Shown here in pieces: positions 7,259-9,989 of a stretch of DNA of 9,989 nucleotides. Origin of the DNA: CAYTID01 sp964437735 (GTDB taxonomy: Bacteria; Bacteroidota; Ignavibacteria; UBA10030; BY39); NCBI GenBank assembly GCA_964437735.1, contig CAYTID010000080.1, positions 1 through 9,989 on the forward strand. The letters are read 5' to 3'. The notes below the pieces were generated by a model. The model searched no databases, was not told where the DNA came from, and saw only the letters and a program-made list of their open reading frames with translations. Numbering within the stretch: position 1 is the stretch's first letter; every line of letters starts with the position of its first letter. A program made the translations under genes and the position numbers.

Positions 7259-9769
7259 TTATGAGTTGGTATTGCTTTGTTCTTCTTCCTCTTCAGGTTC
7301 ACCTTGTGATCTTGCCTTGAGGTCCTTGTTAGTCTCAGAAAATTTTAAAGATTCTGTTTTCGGGTCGAGTTTTATTTTGACAATACTCTTTTCAACGAAT
7401 TTGTTTTTTAAAATTTCTTCAGCAAGGGGATCTTCTACAAATTTTTGAAGAACTCGTTTTAAAGGTCTTGCCCCGTATGCAGGATCAAACCCCTTTTCAA
7501 TGAGGAATTCGCGCGCCTGTTTCGCTAGCTGAACTTTTATATTCATTGATTCTAATCTCTTCAGAAGTTCTCCCATCTGAATATCAATAATAGAATCGAT
7601 ATGTTCACGCTCGAGTGAACGGAAAATTATTGTATCGTCAACCCTGTTTAAAAATTCCGGATTGAATACACGCTTAACAGCATCTTCTACTGTATGTTTC
7701 ATTGTCGAATATTTATCCTTCTGCGTTTCTGTTCCGAAACCGAATCCTCCGGTCGTTTTAATGTCACGTGTACCAACATTCGAAGTCATAATTAAAATTG
7801 TGTTTTTAAAATCGACTCTTCTTCCGAGACTATCGGTAAGAACTCCATCGTCTAAAACCTGAAGCAAAATATTAAATACATCAGGATGGGCTTTTTCAAT
7901 TTCATCAAGAAGAACGACAGAATAAGGTTTTCGTCGGACTTTTTCGGTAAGCTGTCCCCCTTCTTCGTATCCTACGTATCCGGGAGGTGCACCGACAAGC
8001 CTCGAAACGGAAAATTTTTCCATATATTCGCTCATATCAATCCTGACCAAAGCTTCTTCTGTATCGAATAAATATCGTGCAAGAACTTTTGCCATTTCGG
8101 TTTTACCGACGCCTGTTGGACCCAAAAATATGAAAGACCCTATTGGTCGTTTCGGATCTTTCAACCCGGCGCGTGTTCTGCGTATAGCTTTACTCAATTT
8201 TTCGATGGCTTCGTCCTGTCCTACAATCTGTTTACGAAGTTCCTCTTCCATTTTCAATAATTTCTGTGATTCCGATTCAGCAATTTTATTGACCGGAATT
8301 CCCGTCATCATCGCAACTACATCCGCAATATTTTCCTCAGTCACTTCATAAACTATTTCCTGAGTTTTTTTCTCCCATTCCCGTTTCGCAACGTCAAGAT
8401 CGCTTAAAAGTTTTTTCTCGACATCTCTTAATCGGGCTGCCTCTTCAAAATTTTGTGTCTTTACTACCTGATTTTTGGTTAATTTAATTTTTTCGACTTC
8501 ATTTTCAAGGTCAAGAATTTCTTGCGGTACGTGAATGTTGGAAAGATGGACTCTCGCCCCTGCTTCGTCAAGAACATCGATAGCCTTGTCCGGAAGATAA
8601 CGATCCGTCATATATCGGTCACTTAATTTCACAGCGCTCTCAATAGCTTTGTCATTATATTTTACGCCGTGATGCTGTTCATACTTATGTTTTATATTAT
8701 TCAGAATTAGTGTGGTCTCCTCTACCGAAGTCGGGTCTATCATAATTTTCTGGAATCTTCTGTCGAGAGCGCCATCTTTTTCAATATATTGTCTGTACTC
8801 ATCAAGCGTGGTGGCGCCTATGCACTGCAGCTCGCCTCTTGCAAGCGCCGGTTTGAACATATTGGAAGCATCCAGTGAGCCGGAAGCCCCGCCTGCGCCA
8901 ACAATTGTGTGAAGCTCATCGATAAACAAAATTACATCTTTTGCTTTTTCAAGCTCGTTCATTACCGCTTTCATCCGTTCTTCAAATTGACCCCGATATT
9001 TTGTTCCGGCAACCAGTGCGCCTAAATCGAGCGTAACAACACGTTTGTCGTGCAAAACTCTCGAAATCTTCTTTTGCACTATCCTGAGAGCTAATCCCTC
9101 TGCAATAGCTGATTTTCCAACTCCCGGTTCACCAATAAGAACGGGATTATTTTTCTTCCTTCTGCTTAAAACTTGAGCTACGCGTTCAATTTCCTTCTCG
9201 CGTCCGATAATCGGATCTAACTTATCTTCCGTTGCCAAACGAGTCAAATCGCGTCCAAATGTATCCAGAACCGGTGTTTTTGATTTTTCGATTTTTTTCT
9301 CCGGTTGTGTGGCTTGTGGTGGACCCGGTGATTTTCCGCTTATTATATTTTCCAGTTCGTTTCTGACAGCATCGTAGTGAACATTAAATTGATGCAAGAT
9401 TTGAGCGGCTATATTATCGTCATCTCTCATCAAAGAGAGAAGCAGATGTTCGGTTCCGATTACATCCGATTTGAAAAGCTTTGCTTCTAAGTAAGTTATT
9501 TTTAGCACCTTCTCGGCTTGCTTTGTAAGGGGAATGTTCCCTATTGTAAGTGTTCCGCCGGAAGTTCTTACCGCGTCTTCGATTGCTTTCTTTAATTTAT
9601 ATAAATCTACACCAAGGTTTCGTAATATTTTAACTGCGATTCCTTCGCCTTCTCGTATAATTCCCAATAAAAGATGCTCTGTTCCGATATAATCGTGACC
9701 GAGCCGGAGCGCTTCTTCCCTGCTAAGCCGGATTACATCCTGTACTCTATTTGAAAAATTACCTTCCAT
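7259..9769 (-). CDS. clpC: ATP-dependent Clp protease ATP-binding subunit ClpC
   Basis: The 836-residue protein is a two-ring AAA+ unfoldase that selects, unfolds and threads proteins into the ClpP peptidase in the cytoplasm. Two Clp_N repeats cover about 1-145, each with an IGTEHLLL motif; Glu31 and Glu107 in them correspond to the phosphoarginine-binding glutamates of B. subtilis ClpC. AAA-1 has Walker A GEPGVGKS (213-220) and Walker B VILFIDE (279-285). The middle domain (about 415-475) contains a UVR motif (FEEAARLRDVEKKL, 441-454), which marks ClpC rather than ClpB or ClpA. AAA-2 has Walker A GPTGVGKT (550-557), Walker B VVLLDE (618-623) and an arginine-bearing LNRVDD (707-712). The loop GGFGFGT (674-680) lies where the ClpP-binding (V/I/L)GF tripeptide sits. 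The C-terminal tail is acidic (EPEEEEE, 824-830). The start is fixed by its SD and the family-typical N-terminus. It probably forms its own transcription unit, with a promoter upstream and a terminator downstream. Confidence 0.98.
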   Translation of the reverse strand: MEGNFSNRVQDVIRLSREEALRLGHDYIGTEHLLLGIIREGEGIAVKILRNLGVDLYKLKKAIEDAVRTSGGTLTIGNIPLTKQAEKVLKITYLEAKLFKSDVIGTEHLLLSLMRDDDNIAAQILHQFNVHYDAVRNELENIISGKSPGPPQATQPEKKIEKSKTPVLDTFGRDLTRLATEDKLDPIIGREKEIERVAQVLSRRKKNNPVLIGEPGVGKSAIAEGLALRIVQKKISRVLHDKRVVTLDLGALVAGTKYRGQFEERMKAVMNELEKAKDVILFIDELHTIVGAGGASGSLDASNMFKPALARGELQCIGATTLDEYRQYIEKDGALDRRFQKIMIDPTSVEETTLILNNIKHKYEQHHGVKYNDKAIESAVKLSDRYMTDRYLPDKAIDVLDEAGARVHLSNIHVPQEILDLENEVEKIKLTKNQVVKTQNFEEAARLRDVEKKLLSDLDVAKREWEKKTQEIVYEVTEENIADVVAMMTGIPVNKIAESESQKLLKMEEELRKQIVGQDEAIEKLSKAIRRTRAGLKDPKRPIGSFIFLGPTGVGKTEMAKVLARYLFDTEEALVRIDMSEYMEKFSVSRLVGAPPGYVGYEEGGQLTEKVRRKPYSVVLLDEIEKAHPDVFNILLQVLDDGVLTDSLGRRVDFKNTILIMTSNVGTRDIKTTGGFGFGTETQKDKYSTMKHTVEDAVKRVFNPEFLNRVDDTIIFRSLEREHIDSIIDIQMGELLKRLESMNIKVQLAKQAREFLIEKGFDPAYGARPLKRVLQKFVEDPLAEEILKNKFVEKSIVKIKLDPKTESLKFSETNKDLKARSQGEPEEEEEQSNTNS

Positions 9770-9774
9770 TTTCT

Positions 9775-9780
9775 ACCTCT
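9775..9780 (-). promoter_or_regulatory. Ribosome binding site of clpC
   Basis: On the minus strand AGAGGT ends 5 nt before the ATG at 9769. GAGGT pairs fully with the ACCTC of the 16S rRNA 3' end. It confirms the start codon chosen for clpC. Confidence 0.75.
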
Positions 9781-9816
9781 ATATATCTAATAAACATTTT
9801 TGAATATTTCATTTTT

Positions 9817-9845
9817 AATATAAAGAAAATGGCATGATTTATCAA
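9817..9845 (-). promoter_or_regulatory. Probable sigma70-type promoter of clpC
   Basis: On the minus strand TTGATA (9845-9840) and TATATT (9822-9817) each match the sigma70 consensus at five of six positions and are separated by exactly 17 nt. Transcription would start near 9810, leaving a leader of about 41 nt that contains the SD. The region is AT-rich, so chance matches occur, but hexamers, spacing and position all fit. No CtsR-type heptad repeat or CIRCE element is seen around it. Confidence 0.5.
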
Positions 9846-9894
9846 CTATCGATACATGTAGTTTTAAAATCATATTATTATTCTATATTGACAC

Positions 9895-9938
9895 AAAAAA
9901 ATTAAGATTTAAATTATAGGCAACGCGGTTTATCTTAA
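9895..9938 (-). terminator. Weak terminator-like hairpin upstream of clpC
   Basis: On the minus strand TTAAGAT (9938-9932) and ATCTTAA (9908-9902) form a 7-bp stem around a 23-nt loop, followed at once by seven Ts (9901-9895). The shape is that of an intrinsic terminator for a minus-strand gene lying right of the window, but the stem has one G-C pair and the loop is long, so it may be chance in AT-rich DNA. Confidence 0.27.
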
Positions 9939-9989
9939 GTGAACCTCTAAAAATTCACCACTAAGACCTGCCTGCAGCAGGCAGGCACT
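9939..9989. repeat. Possible fragment of a dispersed intergenic repeat
   Basis: The segment reads GTGAACCTCTAAAAATTCAC, then CACTAAGAC, then a palindrome, then CACT at the window edge. GTGAA (9939-9943) and TTCAC (9954-9958) are inverted around 10 nt. From memory, strings like CACCACTAAGACACTAAG are common noncoding repeats in Bacteroidota/Ignavibacteria genomes; with the palindrome removed this segment reads CACCACTAAGACACT. The repeat's extent lies beyond the window, and no second copy is present here. Confidence 0.35.
9967..9985. repeat. 19-nt perfect palindrome, REP-like
   Basis: CCTGCCTGC (9967-9975) and GCAGGCAGG (9977-9985) are exact inverted copies around a single A at 9976. Each arm itself contains a doubled CCTG/CAGG unit. 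The element is GC-rich in a strongly AT-rich spacer, so it is very unlikely to be part of the local sequence background. It resembles short repetitive extragenic palindromes. It sits in noncoding DNA, 198 nt upstream of the clpC start. Confidence 0.7.

Noticed and set aside
9844..9863. Five-bp inverted repeat AACTA/TAGTT overlapping the clpC -35 as a possible operator
   Set aside because: Arms are too short and AT-rich to tell from chance.
9869..9896. Second minus-strand promoter (TTGTGT, 16 nt, TATGAT)
   Set aside because: The -10 is good but the -35 matches only three of six positions; the 9817-9845 promoter is better and nearer to clpC.
9888..9920. Plus-strand promoter beginning with a perfect TTGACA at 9888-9893
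   Set aside because: No acceptable -10 hexamer lies 16-18 nt downstream; TATAGG is 21 nt away, and no plus-strand gene starts within the window.
9770..9989. CtsR heptad repeat or CIRCE (HrcA) operator upstream of clpC
   Set aside because: I looked for GGTCAAA-type direct repeats and TTAGCACTC/GAGTGCTAA and found neither.
1..9989. CRISPR array, tRNA/rRNA, insertion sequence, toxin-antitoxin or defence genes
   Set aside because: No spaced direct repeats, cloverleaf, transposase motifs or defence domains were seen; gaps between genes are too short (1-64 nt, plus the 220-nt spacer upstream of clpC).

Overview
The window is AT-rich and gene-dense. Every supported gene lies on the minus strand, so transcription runs from right to left. 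LigA, a two-domain ClpC and a RodZ-like envelope protein point to an ordinary bacterial chromosome rather than a mobile region. Base composition, the protein flavour (lysine/asparagine/isoleucine-rich, a ClpC starting MEGNFSNRVQDV) and a repeat resembling CACCACTAAGACACT at the right edge suggest the Bacteroidota/Ignavibacteriota/Chlorobiota side of the tree, perhaps an Ignavibacteria-like organism. That is inference; no 16S or marker phylogeny is present. Clear Shine-Dalgarno sequences precede clpC and the STAS gene, while several tightly packed genes lack one and probably rely on translational coupling.

Layout from right to left: 9939-9989 looks like a fragment of a dispersed intergenic repeat carrying a 19-nt perfect palindrome. 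At 9895-9938 a weak hairpin followed by T7 could end a gene lying beyond the window. A good sigma70-type promoter (9817-9845) and an SD (9775-9780) serve clpC (7259-9769), the AAA+ unfoldase of the ClpCP protease. A clear intrinsic terminator (7211-7239) follows it.

Then comes a compact run of seven minus-strand genes with gaps of 1-38 nt: an exported PAP2-family phosphatase (6406-7194), a membrane hybrid histidine kinase with GAF, PAS and receiver domains (4145-6367), a RodZ-like HTH/TM/DUF4115 protein (3385-4143), NAD-dependent DNA ligase ligA (1373-3379), a small protein resembling part of a GT9-type glycosyltransferase (820-1359), an anti-sigma-factor-antagonist-like STAS protein (473-808), and the first 150 codons of a sodium:solute symporter (1-450, cut by the window edge).

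The run mixes envelope functions (lipid phosphatase, RodZ), signalling (hybrid kinase, STAS protein), DNA replication/repair (LigA) and transport. It looks like a housekeeping cluster held together by co-transcription rather than a single pathway. I do not see a defence system, CRISPR array, phage, insertion sequence, RNA gene or an obviously undescribed system. The items most worth a second look are the palindrome that appears inserted into a repeat, the terminator squeezed against the PAP2 start, the kinase-RodZ-ligA coupling, and two regulatory proteins (STAS, ClpC) whose usual partners are not in view.
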